A DNA stretch of 64,000 nt, from NCBI RefSeq assembly GCF_943193175.1, contig NZ_CALPDF010000025.1, forward strand, positions 1 through 64,000. Reading direction: 5' to 3'. The notes under the pieces are model-generated. The model had not been told where the DNA came from. It saw only the letters and a program-made list of their open reading frames with translations, and did not search any database. Below, piece after piece: positions 1 through 8,283 of the stretch (its first letter is position 1; each line of letters begins with the position of its first letter). The translations under genes were made by a program, and so were the position numbers. This stretch comes from Neobacillus muris (lineage in GTDB: Bacteria; Bacillota; Bacilli; Bacillales; Cytobacillaceae).

Positions 1-127
1 ACCTCAATTATCCTTAGATTTCAGGGGGTGACAATTTTTTTGCTTATAAAGCCCTCTATCAAGGTATTTTATAGCCTATTTTAAATAAAAGTTTTTACAA
101 TACGTCAAAATTGGAGGGGGGGAGTGT

Positions 128-1033
128 ATGAAAATTGTCATTGCTGGCGGTTCAGGATTCATCGGGCAGAAATTGACTGAAATTCTCCTAAATAAGGGAC
201 ATATGGTAGTCATTTTAACAAGGAAAGATCGACCGTCTAAAGGTAATATACTGTATGTAAGGTGGCTGGCGGAAGGATCCACTCCTCAAGCAGAGATACA
301 AAATGCTGATGTGTTTATCAATTTAGCAGGTGTATCGATTAACGATGGACGATGGAGCGTGAAACATCAGAAACAAATATACAGCAGCAGGATGCAAGCA
401 ACGGATGAATTATTAAAAATTATAGACGGCCTGTCAGAAAAGCCGAAAGTTCTAATAAATGCCAGTGCGATTGGGATCTATCCTGCTTCATTCACCGCAG
501 TCTACTCCGAGGAAAGCACAGTAATAGCAAATGACTTTCTTGGCAAGACGGTATCGGATTGGGAGACCAAAGCCAAACAAGTTGAAGCACAAGGCATTCG
601 GGCTGTTTTTATGAGGTTCGGCGTCGTTCTTGGAAGGGAAGGAGGTGCGCTTCCTCTCATGGCACTGCCTTACAAATTGTTTGCCGGCGGGACGGTTGGC
701 TCGGGTAAACAATGGGTGTCTTGGATACATGTAACGGATGTGGTAAGGGCGGTCGTCTTTGCTATAGATCATCCTCACCTGCATGGACCTATCAATGTTG
801 TATCGCCTCAACCGGTAAGAATGAAGGAGTTTGGGAAGACAATCGGCCAGGTATTACATCGGCCCCATTGGCTCCCTGTTCCTGCTTTAGCCCTAAAGCT
901 CACACTGGGTCATAAAAGTGCCCTCGTTCTTGAGGGACAGCATGTGGCTGCAAAGGCGTTAATGGACGCGGGGTTTGAATTCAGGTTTCCTGGCCTTTAC
1001 CAAGCTTTGGAGGACCTGTCAAAGTCTAGATAG
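128..1033 (+). CDS. yfhF: TIGR01777-family NAD(P)-binding epimerase, YfhF-like
   Basis: A 301-residue extended short-chain dehydrogenase/reductase of the sugar-epimerase type. The N-terminus has the Rossmann dinucleotide motif AGGSGFIGQ (residues 6-14), followed by FINLAGVSI and NASAIGIYP in the usual places. The C-terminal 50 residues (VPALALKLTLG onward) match the short DUF1731 tail that defines this family. Length is normal. A purine-rich GGAGGGGGG ribosome site lies just upstream of the ATG. It is monocistronic, with a hairpin right after the stop. The substrate is unknown for the family; B. subtilis YfhF is the likely orthologue. Family assignment is firm, reaction is not. Confidence 0.9.
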   Translation: MKIVIAGGSGFIGQKLTEILLNKGHMVVILTRKDRPSKGNILYVRWLAEGSTPQAEIQNADVFINLAGVSINDGRWSVKHQKQIYSSRMQATDELLKIIDGLSEKPKVLINASAIGIYPASFTAVYSEESTVIANDFLGKTVSDWETKAKQVEAQGIRAVFMRFGVVLGREGGALPLMALPYKLFAGGTVGSGKQWVSWIHVTDVVRAVVFAIDHPHLHGPINVVSPQPVRMKEFGKTIGQVLHRPHWLPVPALALKLTLGHKSALVLEGQHVAAKALMDAGFEFRFPGLYQALEDLSKSR

Positions 1034-1050
1034 CGTAATAACTTCTAAAA

Positions 1051-1088
1051 AAAGAGTTCAGCCCAACTTTGTTTGGGTTGAACTCTTT
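1051..1088. terminator. Bidirectional terminator between yfhF and the small minus-strand gene
   Basis: A 16-bp stem, AAAGAGTTCAGCCCAA pairing with TTGGGTTGAACTCTTT, with a short loop. On the minus strand it is followed by a run of seven T, so it best serves the gene ending at 1097; on the plus strand the T tract is interrupted. Confidence 0.85.
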
Positions 1089-1096
1089 CCTTCGAT

Positions 1097-1345
1097 TTAC
1101 CAAAAGAAAAATGGGGAAAATCCAAATCCGACGAATGGGAAGAAAACAGGAGGCCGAAAGAATGGACCGCCCCAAAAACCATATCCGTATCCGCTGCCAG
1201 AAGGACTCGAAGAACTCATTTCTTCAATCTCCAGCCCGTCTTTCCTCACCTTCGCTACCCGTCCAATAGCCCAATTCCCTTCATTATTGACAAACCGAAT
1301 CATTTCTCCCTCAAGACGTTTGGCCTTTTGATAATCTAATTGCAT
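1097..1345 (-). CDS. Small conserved hypothetical protein with Gly/Phe/Pro-rich tail
   Basis: An 82-residue protein. The first half is a charged, ordinary domain (LEGEMIRFVNNEGNWAIG, KVRKDGLEIEE). The second half turns abruptly into a low-complexity tail rich in Ser, Gly, Tyr, Phe and Pro (GYGYGFWGGPFFRPP), ending in FFFW. An AAGGGGAA ribosome site lies about 8 bases before the ATG, and a terminator follows the stop. Such sticky aromatic/Gly tails are common in spore-surface and coat-associated proteins of bacilli, but nothing here proves that. No known domain was recognised. Confidence 0.65.
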   Translation of the reverse strand: MQLDYQKAKRLEGEMIRFVNNEGNWAIGRVAKVRKDGLEIEEMSSSSPSGSGYGYGFWGGPFFRPPVFFPFVGFGFSPFFFW

Positions 1346-1443
1346 TTGCTTATTCCCCTTTACTTTGGACTTGCTATAAATTATGAAGGATGTCCATCGT
1401 GTGCAAAGGCACTAGTCTATCTAAAAAGTAAATTGGTTTAAAT

Positions 1444-1782
1444 TTATTGCTTTAAACTATCGCCGATCTTGATATCGTAGGAACGAATAGTGTTGACAGG
1501 CAATTCCATTACAGAAGCCGCATTATTTATGGGAAAAATCAGTGACCAAGGTTTAACTGATTCTTTCAAATAGATGACCTCATTATTTGAATTGAGAAAA
1601 ACGACATCAATGGGAAAAAACATAAAAAACATATGAATGGAATTGCAGGGAATAATCCAAATCCCCTCATTTACAATTGGTTTCTTCTTAAACATTAAGC
1701 CTCTGAACCTTTTCCAAAAGGTATTGTAAACATAAATCGTGATCGGTAAAGGATGGACAATTTGATTCCGAATCTTTTGCAT
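1444..1782 (-). CDS. DUF192 family protein (COG1430)
   Basis: A 112-residue protein with the DUF192 core: RFRGLMFKK near residue 25, an IWIIPCNSIHMFFMFFPIDVVF segment in the middle and VMELPVNTI near the end. Function is unknown for the family. It starts at an ATG preceded by GGAG about 10 bases upstream. It is transcribed away from the Flp/Tad pilus operon. There is no signal peptide or obvious membrane anchor. Another minus-strand frame overlapping its 5' end lacks any family likeness and was dropped. Confidence 0.8.
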   Translation of the reverse strand: MQKIRNQIVHPLPITIYVYNTFWKRFRGLMFKKKPIVNEGIWIIPCNSIHMFFMFFPIDVVFLNSNNEVIYLKESVKPWSLIFPINNAASVMELPVNTIRSYDIKIGDSLKQ

Positions 1783-1899
1783 CTATTTTCTCCAATTGCT
1801 CCAAAGTAATATTGCGATATATTTGTAATAATTTTTCCATATAAATGTAAAATATACAAAATCTTATCATTGTTGATATTCGAATCTGCGTGATACTAT

Positions 1900-1913
1900 T
1901 TGTCTGTAGACAA
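1900..1913. repeat. Inverted repeat upstream of the riboswitch
   Basis: TTGTCT-GT-AGACAA is a perfect inverted repeat. Its TGTAGACA half recurs in inverted orientation as TGTCTACA at 1960-1967. It lies in the region expected to hold the pilus promoter, so it could be an operator or a 5' leader hairpin. No function is shown. Confidence 0.4.
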
Positions 1914-1979
1914 CAACAAGATACGACAAAAACTGCTGGATTTCTACAATCCCGATGCTGTCTACAAAAAACAGAAAAA

Positions 1980-2052
1980 GGCAAACTAAGGGAAATCTTA
2001 GGACGCAAAACTATAGGGGCTTTATTACTTGTTAATATGCCAGCCAGTTGCC
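1980..2052 (+). promoter_or_regulatory. c-di-GMP-I (GEMM) riboswitch aptamer
   Basis: The hallmarks of the class-I cyclic-di-GMP aptamer appear in order. There is a P1 5' strand GGCAAAC, then a short hairpin CTAAGG-GAAA-TCTTAG with a GNRA tetraloop (1986-2001). Next comes the conserved GGACGCAAA segment, then a second helix containing AGGGGC. It closes with GCCAGCCAGTTGCC, whose TTGCC pairs back to GGCAA. It lies about 70 bases upstream of the flp pilin start on the same strand, so pilus expression is predicted to respond to c-di-GMP. Whether it is an on or off switch is not resolved from sequence. Confidence 0.9.
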
Positions 2053-2076
2053 GAAAGTGGTTTTGCCATTCTTCGG
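2051..2076 (+). promoter_or_regulatory. Possible expression-platform hairpin of the riboswitch
   Basis: CCGAA-AGTGG pairs with CCATT-c-TTCGG around a TTTTG loop. Its first two bases are also the last two of the aptamer P1 helix, so the two folds compete. A second TTTGCC just downstream could also pair with the aptamer's GGCAAA. No T tract follows, so it is not a standard terminator; control might be by processive antitermination, RNA stability or translation. Confidence 0.4.
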
Positions 2077-2121
2077 GAAAGAAAAAAATTATTATATAAA
2101 ATGAAGGGTGGACAATAGATC

Positions 2122-2316
2122 ATGATGAATCAAATTAAAAAGTTTGTAAAAGAGGAAAAAGGACAAGGCATGACCGAATACGGTTTAATCTTAGGTGTTA
2201 TTGCAGTTGGAGCCGTAGTTGCTATTACAGCATTTGGAGATGCCATTGTTGACAAGTTAGAAGAAGTGAAAACGAATATCTTTGGTGGATCTACTACAAC
2301 TGGATCTAATTCATAA
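2122..2316 (+). CDS. flp: Flp-type prepilin (Tad pilus major subunit)
   Basis: A 64-residue Flp/Fap pilin. A short basic leader MMNQIKKFVKEEKG is followed by the class III prepilin site, with predicted cleavage after Gly14 to leave QGMTEYGLIL, Glu at +5 and Tyr at +6. A hydrophobic helix (GLILGVIAVGAVVAITAFG) and a small Thr/Ser/Gly-rich tail follow. The mature subunit would be about 50 residues. GAAGGGTGG lies 10 bases before the first ATG. It is the first gene of the tad operon, directly behind the c-di-GMP aptamer and ahead of a strong terminator, as expected for a subunit needed in excess. Confidence 0.93.
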   Translation: MMNQIKKFVKEEKGQGMTEYGLILGVIAVGAVVAITAFGDAIVDKLEEVKTNIFGGSTTTGSNS

Positions 2317-2362
2317 ATATATCTAATAAACGAAATATACAGCTATAAAAATTAGTTCATTA

Positions 2363-2405
2363 AAATCCTACTTTCATTTTCATTTGAAGAAAGTAGGATT
2401 TTTTG
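2363..2405 (+). terminator. Terminator/attenuator between flp and tadV
   Basis: A perfect 13-bp stem AAATCCTACTTTC / GAAAGTAGGATTT is followed by a T tract. It falls inside the tad operon, so partial readthrough would give much more pilin mRNA than machinery mRNA. Confidence 0.85.
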
Positions 2406-2419
2406 CGAGGTGAAAGGAA

Positions 2420-2911
2420 ATGTTGACAGCTACTTTATTTACCATTTTAATCATTTCATTAATTACAGATATTAAATATCGAAGAATATATAACGTAGTG
2501 ACATTTCCGGCTATGCTCATCGGACTGATCGGCAACACGGTTACATCTGGCTGGGACGGGCTTTTCTTTAGTCTTCTAGGCCTACTAACAGGTTTAGGCT
2601 TACTCCTTATACCGTATGCGCTGGGCGCTATGGCTGCGGGTGATGTGAAGCTGTTGATGGCGATTGGTGCAATAGAGGGAGCAGCCTTTACGTTTGGCGC
2701 CTTTTTATATGTAGCGATTATTGGCGGCATAATAGCGCTGGGTATCCTTATCTGGCATAAGGAACTGCTTCAATCATTAAAAAGAATATTCCTTTCTGCC
2801 CAATTCAAAACCTTGAATGGGCTGAGCAAAGATGAATTACACCATGCTTATCCATATGGAGCAGCCATTGTACTTGGCACATTATGCTTTTTTGGAGTTG
2901 GTTGGCTTTGA
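2420..2911 (+). CDS. tadV: A24 family prepilin peptidase (TadV/CpaA)
   Basis: A 163-residue polytopic membrane aspartyl protease that would cut the leaders of Flp and the TadE-type minor pilins. The first catalytic Asp is in SLITDIKYRRIYN near residue 17. The second is in GAMAAGDVKLL near residue 74, the GxGD-like motif with Ala for the first Gly. About five hydrophobic segments are visible. It is of the short form that lacks the N-methyltransferase domain, as in other Tad systems. Its stop overlaps the TTG start of the next gene. Confidence 0.9.
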   Translation: MLTATLFTILIISLITDIKYRRIYNVVTFPAMLIGLIGNTVTSGWDGLFFSLLGLLTGLGLLLIPYALGAMAAGDVKLLMAIGAIEGAAFTFGAFLYVAIIGGIIALGILIWHKELLQSLKRIFLSAQFKTLNGLSKDELHHAYPYGAAIVLGTLCFFGVGWL

Positions 2912-3291
2912 TTAAATCGGAAAAAGGACAAGCAACTGTGGAATTAGCAATTGCTTTAACGCTGATCACCTTGATTTTATTCAGTATTATCGACTTTGGC
3001 CGTATCTTTCATGCCTATCTTGCACTTGAAAATGCAGGAAGAGAAGCTGCAAGGCAGGCCAGTTTGGGGGCAGCTGATACCGAGGTGATCAGAACAGCAT
3101 ACAGTACTGCGCCATCACTGGATGACGATCTGTTAATGGTAAACATAACACCATCGGAATTAAACCGAAAAAGCGGAATATATGTGACAGTTACCTTGTC
3201 CTATCCGATTTCACCGTCAATTCCTGGTTTAAAGGAAATCCTGCCAGATTCACTCATGATCAAGTCAAAAACCGTAATGAGGGTGGAATAA
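2908..3291 (+). CDS. tadE: TadE-like minor pseudopilin
   Basis: A 127-residue protein beginning with a class III prepilin-like N-terminus, KSEKGQATVELAIALTLITL, where cleavage after Gly leaves QATVE with Glu at +5. A long hydrophobic helix, the GREAARQAS segment typical of TadE and a beta-rich C-terminus follow. I chose TTG at 2908, overlapping the tadV stop as TTGA and with GGAG 10 bases upstream, rather than the ATG at 2884 that would add MLFWSWLA from inside tadV. It is probably a minor pilin or tip component. Confidence 0.85.
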   Translation: MIKSEKGQATVELAIALTLITLILFSIIDFGRIFHAYLALENAGREAARQASLGAADTEVIRTAYSTAPSLDDDLLMVNITPSELNRKSGIYVTVTLSYPISPSIPGLKEILPDSLMIKSKTVMRVE

Positions 3292-4199
3292 TGGTAAGAT
3301 CTTTTTTAAAGGAAGAGAATGGGGCAGTCATGGTCCTTGTAGCCATTATGATGACCGTTTTTATGGCGCTATTAGCTTTGGTCATTGATGCAGGTTCTCT
3401 ATATCTTGAAAAAGCACAGCTTCAAAAGATTGTGGATGCATCCGCATTGGCGGGTGCACAGGAGCTGCCGGCAAATCCCGGCAATTCGCGGGCAGAAATC
3501 AATAAAACGATTCAATACTACAATGAAAATCCAAATGATTTTACTGTCACATTCAATGAAAGCCACACATCAATTGAAGTTACAGGATCAAAGACGGGTA
3601 CACTCTTTTTTGCTAAATCACTCGGATTCGAACAACCTAAGATTAAAGCAAAGTCAAAAGTGGCATTATATCCGTTAACATCTGTAAAAAACGCTATCCC
3701 ATTGGGGATTCAGCCATCTGCAGATTTACAGTTCGGATCCCTGCAATCTTTGAAGGTCAGTGACTCTGCCTACGGAAATTTTGGCGCTATTGCCTTAACA
3801 GGACCAGGAGCAAAAGACTATGAGACAGACTTTAAAAATGGATACCAATTTGATTTAAAGGTCGGTACCATTTTAAATACACAAACAGGGCAATTATCTG
3901 GACCCACAACAAGAGCCGTTGATTATAGATTGAGTTCATGTCCTGATGCAACCTATTTAGATTATCCAAAAGATTGCTCAAGAGTCGTGATGGTGCCAAT
4001 CTTTGAGGCTATTCAAACTCAACAAAATCAGGTGAAGCAAGTAAAAGTGGTTGGCTTTGGGTCATTTTTTTTGGAGGGGGTTTCCTCCACAAAAGAGGGG
4101 GCAGTCGTTACAGGACGGTTTATTGGAAGGGTCACTTCGGGTGAGACATCCGCAAATCAAACGGATTACGGAACTTATAGTATAAAATTGACTCGTTAG
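3291..4199 (+). CDS. TadG-like pilus assembly protein
   Basis: A 302-residue protein. The N-terminus has a Flp-like segment, EENGAVMVLVAIMM, and a transmembrane helix, then the conserved VIDAGSLYLEKAQLQKIVDASALAGAQEL of the TadG/pilus Tad-like family. The remaining 230 residues are a predicted extracytoplasmic domain with little similarity I can name. It lacks the von Willebrand domain of longer TadG proteins. Its ATG overlaps the tadE stop by one base. Confidence 0.8.
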   Translation: MVRSFLKEENGAVMVLVAIMMTVFMALLALVIDAGSLYLEKAQLQKIVDASALAGAQELPANPGNSRAEINKTIQYYNENPNDFTVTFNESHTSIEVTGSKTGTLFFAKSLGFEQPKIKAKSKVALYPLTSVKNAIPLGIQPSADLQFGSLQSLKVSDSAYGNFGAIALTGPGAKDYETDFKNGYQFDLKVGTILNTQTGQLSGPTTRAVDYRLSSCPDATYLDYPKDCSRVVMVPIFEAIQTQQNQVKQVKVVGFGSFFLEGVSSTKEGAVVTGRFIGRVTSGETSANQTDYGTYSIKLTR

Positions 4200-4205
4200 A
4201 AATGA

Positions 4206-4766
4206 GTGATCAACTTGAATACAAAAAAAATATGGCTTCTCGCGCTTATATTTGGAGCTGTCATGTCTATTTTCTTTTATTTTCTCACAGCTGAGCAGAC
4301 AAGTCCGAAACAGGAGGAAAAGAGCACTTCTTCAACTGCTTCGGAACAAACAAAGGAATCGGAAGCTTCGAATACATCTGGGATAAAGCTTTCAGCTGGT
4401 AAACGAGCAGTCTCCATTGCAGTAAATGAACTCCAAAGTGTTTCAGGTTTTGTTAAACCTGGAAGCTATGTCGATGTGATTTTCATTTCACCTGTGCCTG
4501 CAGGAGAAAATACTACTGCACAAATTCTTTTAAGCAATGTAAAGGTGTTAGCCACTGGAAAACAGGTAAAGAATAATGCCAATGAGAATCAAGACCCTTA
4601 TGAAATGGTTACCCTAGAAGTAAGTCCTAATGAAGGGGCAGCCCTTGCTTTTGCAAAAGAAGCCGGTACAGTCTCTCTTATGCTAAGGGGTGAGAACGAC
4701 GACAAAACGGAACCGGCTGTCCATTACTCTTATCAGGAATTACGTGAGGGAACGATGACGAAATGA
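4206..4766 (+). CDS. CpaB/RcpC-like Flp pilus assembly protein
   Basis: A 186-residue protein with one N-terminal membrane helix (IWLLALIFGAVMSIFFYFLTA) and a Ser/Thr/Glu-rich linker. The linker leads to a SAF/RcpC-type domain containing KRAVSIAVNELQSVSGFVKPGSYVDVIFISP and LLSNVKVLATGK. The start is uncertain: GTG at 4206 or TTG at 4215, both with weak ribosome sites. Its last codon overlaps the next start as ATGA. In diderms CpaB aids secretin and pilus assembly; in a monoderm it probably spans the membrane to the wall. Confidence 0.8.
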   Translation: MINLNTKKIWLLALIFGAVMSIFFYFLTAEQTSPKQEEKSTSSTASEQTKESEASNTSGIKLSAGKRAVSIAVNELQSVSGFVKPGSYVDVIFISPVPAGENTTAQILLSNVKVLATGKQVKNNANENQDPYEMVTLEVSPNEGAALAFAKEAGTVSLMLRGENDDKTEPAVHYSYQELREGTMTK

Positions 4767-5953
4767 GGATACCTTATTTTATTTTTTCAGAAAAACAAAT
4801 GTACTCTTCTGCTATAAAATCAGTCATGGAAGATGTGAAAAAACGGGCAGCGATAGTGGATACGACTGTTGATCTAAAACATGCCTTGGAGGATGTAAAG
4901 GGCTCCATCGTTATCATAGGTCCCCATTTGCAAAAAGATCCCTATAAAGTATGCCAAGACCTGTCGCTGAATTATCCAGCAAGTGCCATCCTGCTTGTAT
5001 TAAATAAACAAGACATTGATTATAAAAAGGCGATGTTTTCTGGTGCCCTTGACATACTCGACATTGAATGTGAGGAATCCGAGTTAATTGAATCCGTTCA
5101 AAAGGCAGAAGAAATCGTGAAATTAAAGGTGGAAGGAAACCTGGATCTCAATGATGAGGGCAAAAAGGCGAAAGTGGTTACCGTATGCAGCACTAAAGGC
5201 GGAGTAGGAAAAACGACCATTAGCGTCAATATTGCGGCAGCATTGAATAAAAAAAACTTGAAGGTAGCCGTCCTTGATCTGGATCTGCAATTTGGCGATG
5301 TCTCCCTGTTATTTGATCAGCAGCCAAGCCTTACCATTTATGACTGGGTAAAGCAATCCTATGAGAATGGGGATAAGTCCTTCAAGAGATATATGACTAA
5401 ACATTCATCAGGAGTGGAGATATTAGCAGCGCCAACCCTGCCGGAATTTGCTGAAATGATAACTGGAGAACATATTGCCTATTTAATCGAGGCCATGAAA
5501 AAAGAATACGATATCATCATTATTGATACGCCGCCATCATTTGTTGAGACAAGTTTAGTCGCCCTGGAAAACTCAGACGATATTCTCTTAATTGTTTCAA
5601 TGGATTTGCCCGCTTTAAAGAACGGGAAACTTGCGGTTGAAACATTAAACTTATTAGAACTTAAAGATAAAATTAAGATTATTTTAAATCGGGATACGGC
5701 TTCAGATGGAATAACGAAAGAAGTGGTAGAGGAAGTTTTGGCAATGAAGATAAAAGGAACCATCCCTAGTGATTATCCAACAGTCATTTCATCTGTCAAC
5801 CGAGGAACCCCCTTTGTCACGATGGCCCCTCGGACTCCAGTTGCCAAATCCCTAATGAAGATCTCTGAACAACTGGTAACAGCCGTTCCACTTGAATCCG
5901 AGAAAGTTGAAGTGAAGAAAAACAGACGGTCTCTCTTTAAGAAAAAGAAATAA
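4763..5953 (+). CDS. tadZ: CpaE/TadZ-like ParA/MinD family ATPase
   Basis: A 396-residue protein. Residues 1-120 resemble a degenerate response-regulator receiver domain with no clear phospho-Asp pocket. A MinD/ParA ATPase follows, with the deviant Walker A STKGGVGKTT near residue 145, VAVLDLDLQFGDVSLLF, and IIIIDTPPS as Walker B. The C-terminus is basic (VKKNRRSLFKKKK). TadZ/CpaE proteins position the pilus machine at the membrane. It is tightly coupled to the genes on both sides. Confidence 0.87.
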   Translation: MRIPYFIFSEKQMYSSAIKSVMEDVKKRAAIVDTTVDLKHALEDVKGSIVIIGPHLQKDPYKVCQDLSLNYPASAILLVLNKQDIDYKKAMFSGALDILDIECEESELIESVQKAEEIVKLKVEGNLDLNDEGKKAKVVTVCSTKGGVGKTTISVNIAAALNKKNLKVAVLDLDLQFGDVSLLFDQQPSLTIYDWVKQSYENGDKSFKRYMTKHSSGVEILAAPTLPEFAEMITGEHIAYLIEAMKKEYDIIIIDTPPSFVETSLVALENSDDILLIVSMDLPALKNGKLAVETLNLLELKDKIKIILNRDTASDGITKEVVEEVLAMKIKGTIPSDYPTVISSVNRGTPFVTMAPRTPVAKSLMKISEQLVTAVPLESEKVEVKKNRRSLFKKKK

Positions 5954-5968
5954 TCAAGGAGGATTTGT

Positions 5969-7315
5969 ATGTCGTTATTACAACGTCTAAATGAAAAAAA
6001 TCTCTCCACCGCTTTAACGCAAGATGGGAATCCGGTCACGTCCAAAAGAGAGATTGTGAGACCAAAAGAATCTGAATTAAAATTATCGCTCCAAAGCCAT
6101 CTTATTGCTGAATTAAAAAAGAACCCGAACCTCTCGGATGATGGCCAAAGAGAATTGATTGAAGTTGAATCAATGAAATTTTTAAATGACAAAAACGATC
6201 GGTTAACATATGAGGGGAAAGTAGAGTTAATTAGAACCGTTTCGAATGAATTGATTGGATACGGTCCCATCACTTCCTTATTAAATGACCCGGAAGTGTC
6301 GGAAATTATGGTGAATGGGCCCTTTCAAATTTATATCGAAAAGAATGGCAAGCTTCTTTTGAGTGACCAATATTTTCGTGATGACGAACATGTGCTGCAA
6401 GTAATCGAAAAAATTGTATCTCCCCTCGGAAGAAGGATTGATGAAAGCAGTCCGATGGTCGATGCCCGGCTCCCTGATGGATCAAGGGTTAACGCCATTA
6501 TTCCGCCTTTGTCATTAGTCGGCCCTGCGATTACCATCAGAAAATTTCCGCAAAATCGTTTGCAAATTGACGATTTAATACGGTTTGGGTCCCTTTCAGA
6601 TGAGATGGCCAAATTTTTAGAAGCCTGTGTAAAGGCTAGGCTGAATATATTTATCAGCGGTGGTACTGGAAGCGGAAAAACCAGTTTATTAAATGTGTTA
6701 TCTTCTTTTATTCCTGCTGATGAAAGAATTGTCACGATAGAGGATGCGGCGGAACTGCAACTGCTTCAGGACCATATCGTTTCATTGGAAACAAGGCCGC
6801 CCAATATTGAAGGAAAAGGTGCCATTTCCATTCGTGACCTTGTCAGAAACTCACTCAGAATGAGACCAGATCGAATTGTGATTGGAGAGGTACGCAGCGG
6901 GGAAGCGCTCGACATGCTCCAAGCCATGAATACAGGACATGACGGTTCCTTAGCGACTGGGCACTCCAATTCACCAAGGGAAATGCTTTCTCGTTTAGAA
7001 ACGATGGTATTGATGGCGGGAATGGATTTGCCAATCCGCGCTATTCGCGAACAAATGGCAGGAGCTATCGACCTGATCATCCAGCAGTCGCGCCTGAAGG
7101 ACGGCAGCCGAAAGGTGGTCAATATTACAGAAGTCATTGGGATGGAAGGGGACACCATCGTATTGCAGGACCTATTTTCATTCCGCCAGACAGGAACTGG
7201 AGAGAATGGGAAAATAATCGGCAAACATGTGTCAGCTGGAATCCGCCCCTATTGCTCTGAAAAGCTGGAGCAATATGGATTTGAACTGCCTGCAGATTGG
7301 TTTAATGGAGAGTGA
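5969..7315 (+). CDS. tadA: TadA/CpaF secretion ATPase
   Basis: A 448-residue GspE/VirB11-class hexameric ATPase that powers pilus assembly and perhaps retraction. It has the N-terminal [21 protein letters not shown] segment, Walker [12 protein letters not shown] near residue 230, and Walker [14 protein letters not shown] near 300 with the Asp/His boxes between. [14 protein letters not shown] follows. An AAGGAGG site precedes the ATG. Its end overlaps the tadB GTG start by four bases. Confidence 0.93.
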   Translation: MSLLQRLNEKNLSTALTQDGNPVTSKREIVRPKESELKLSLQSHLIAELKKNPNLSDDGQRELIEVESMKFLNDKNDRLTYEGKVELIRTVSNELIGYGPITSLLNDPEVSEIMVNGPFQIYIEKNGKLLLSDQYFRDDEHVLQVIEKIVSPLGRRIDESSPMVDARLPDGSRVNAIIPPLSLVGPAITIRKFPQNRLQIDDLIRFGSLSDEMAKFLEACVKARLNIFISGGTGSGKTSLLNVLSSFIPADERIVTIEDAAELQLLQDHIVSLETRPPNIEGKGAISIRDLVRNSLRMRPDRIVIGEVRSGEALDMLQAMNTGHDGSLATGHSNSPREMLSRLETMVLMAGMDLPIRAIREQMAGAIDLIIQQSRLKDGSRKVVNITEVIGMEGDTIVLQDLFSFRQTGTGENGKIIGKHVSAGIRPYCSEKLEQYGFELPADWFNGE

Positions 7316-8280
7316 AGTCCATGGTGATTTTGATATTTATTTGTTCCTTCTTAGTTTTTGGCCTGATTGGATCAAGGATCTTCAATCGAAAGAACTACAT
7401 GGCCAAAAGGCTTGAAAAATTAATCCCGAATAGCACTAGACCAGAACTTATGAAAGCAGAGACAGCTGTTTCCTCAAAAAACTTAACGGTAAAAGATATA
7501 ATTGAAAAGATTTCTAATCATATTAGCTTATCAGATAAAAAGCGCAAAAGGCTGGAAACTGAGCTGCAAGGTGCAGGGATTCAATTAAAAGTGGAAGAAT
7601 TTATTGCGATCCGGACTGCATTATTGACAACTGGCATTATTTGTATCGCTGCAGGGGTGCCTATTGTAGTCTCAATATTGATTGGTTTATTCAGCTGGAA
7701 ACTTCCATCGCTTTACGTCAAAAAGAAAAAAGAAAAACGAATTGCTGCCAGCGGTGAACAACTGCCCCAAGCTTTAGAGACCATGGCAAATGCGTTGAAA
7801 TCAGGATTTAGTTTTATGCAGGCGATGCAGGTGGTCTCGAAGGAAATGCCGGACCCAATTGGGATTGAATTTAAACGGACATTAAAAGAGATGAATCTAG
7901 GGGTCTCAACTGAAGTTGCTTTTGAAAATCTTCTGGAACGGCTTCCAAACCGGGATTTAGAAATTGTCGTAACGGCTGTGTTAATTCAAAGAACTACAGG
8001 CGGCAACCTTGCACAGATTCTGGAAACGATCCATGAAACGATATCGGAAAGAGTCCGGTTGAAGGATGAAATGAAAGCACTGACCTCGCAAGGCCGAATG
8101 TCCGCTTTAGTCATTACGTTGCTCCCAGTCTTTATGGGAATTATTTTAAGCCTTCTAAATCCAGGTTATTTTGATCCCATGCTTTCTCATCCTTTGGGCC
8201 AGATTTTGCTTGGCGGCGGGGTAGTGTCAGGAATATTAGGCTGGATATTTATCCAAAAGGTTGTCACAATCGAGGTGTAA
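7312..8280 (+). CDS. tadB: TadB-like type II secretion F-domain protein
   Basis: A 322-residue inner-membrane platform protein. One helix lies at the extreme N-terminus, two more around residues 105-140, and a T2SSF domain ([40 protein letters not shown]) is closed by two helices at the C-terminus. It starts with GTG inside the tadA stop as GTGA, so translation is coupled. With TadC it should form the platform that the TadA ATPase drives. Confidence 0.88.
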   Translation: MKSMVILIFICSFLVFGLIGSRIFNRKNYMAKRLEKLIPNSTRPELMKAETAVSSKNLTVKDIIEKISNHISLSDKKRKRLETELQGAGIQLKVEEFIAIRTALLTTGIICIAAGVPIVVSILIGLFSWKLPSLYVKKKKEKRIAASGEQLPQALETMANALKSGFSFMQAMQVVSKEMPDPIGIEFKRTLKEMNLGVSTEVAFENLLERLPNRDLEIVVTAVLIQRTTGGNLAQILETIHETISERVRLKDEMKALTSQGRMSALVITLLPVFMGIILSLLNPGYFDPMLSHPLGQILLGGGVVSGILGWIFIQKVVTIEV

Positions 8281-8283
8281 AAA

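Noticed and set aside
1688-2008. A 106-codon minus-strand frame across the DUF192 5' end and pilus leader
   Set aside because: Its composition is unlike a protein family, it overlaps the better supported DUF192 gene and has no ribosome site.
2051-2076. Hairpin after the riboswitch as a rho-independent terminator
   Set aside because: It is followed by an A-rich stretch, not T, so it cannot be called a standard terminator; kept as a possible platform element.
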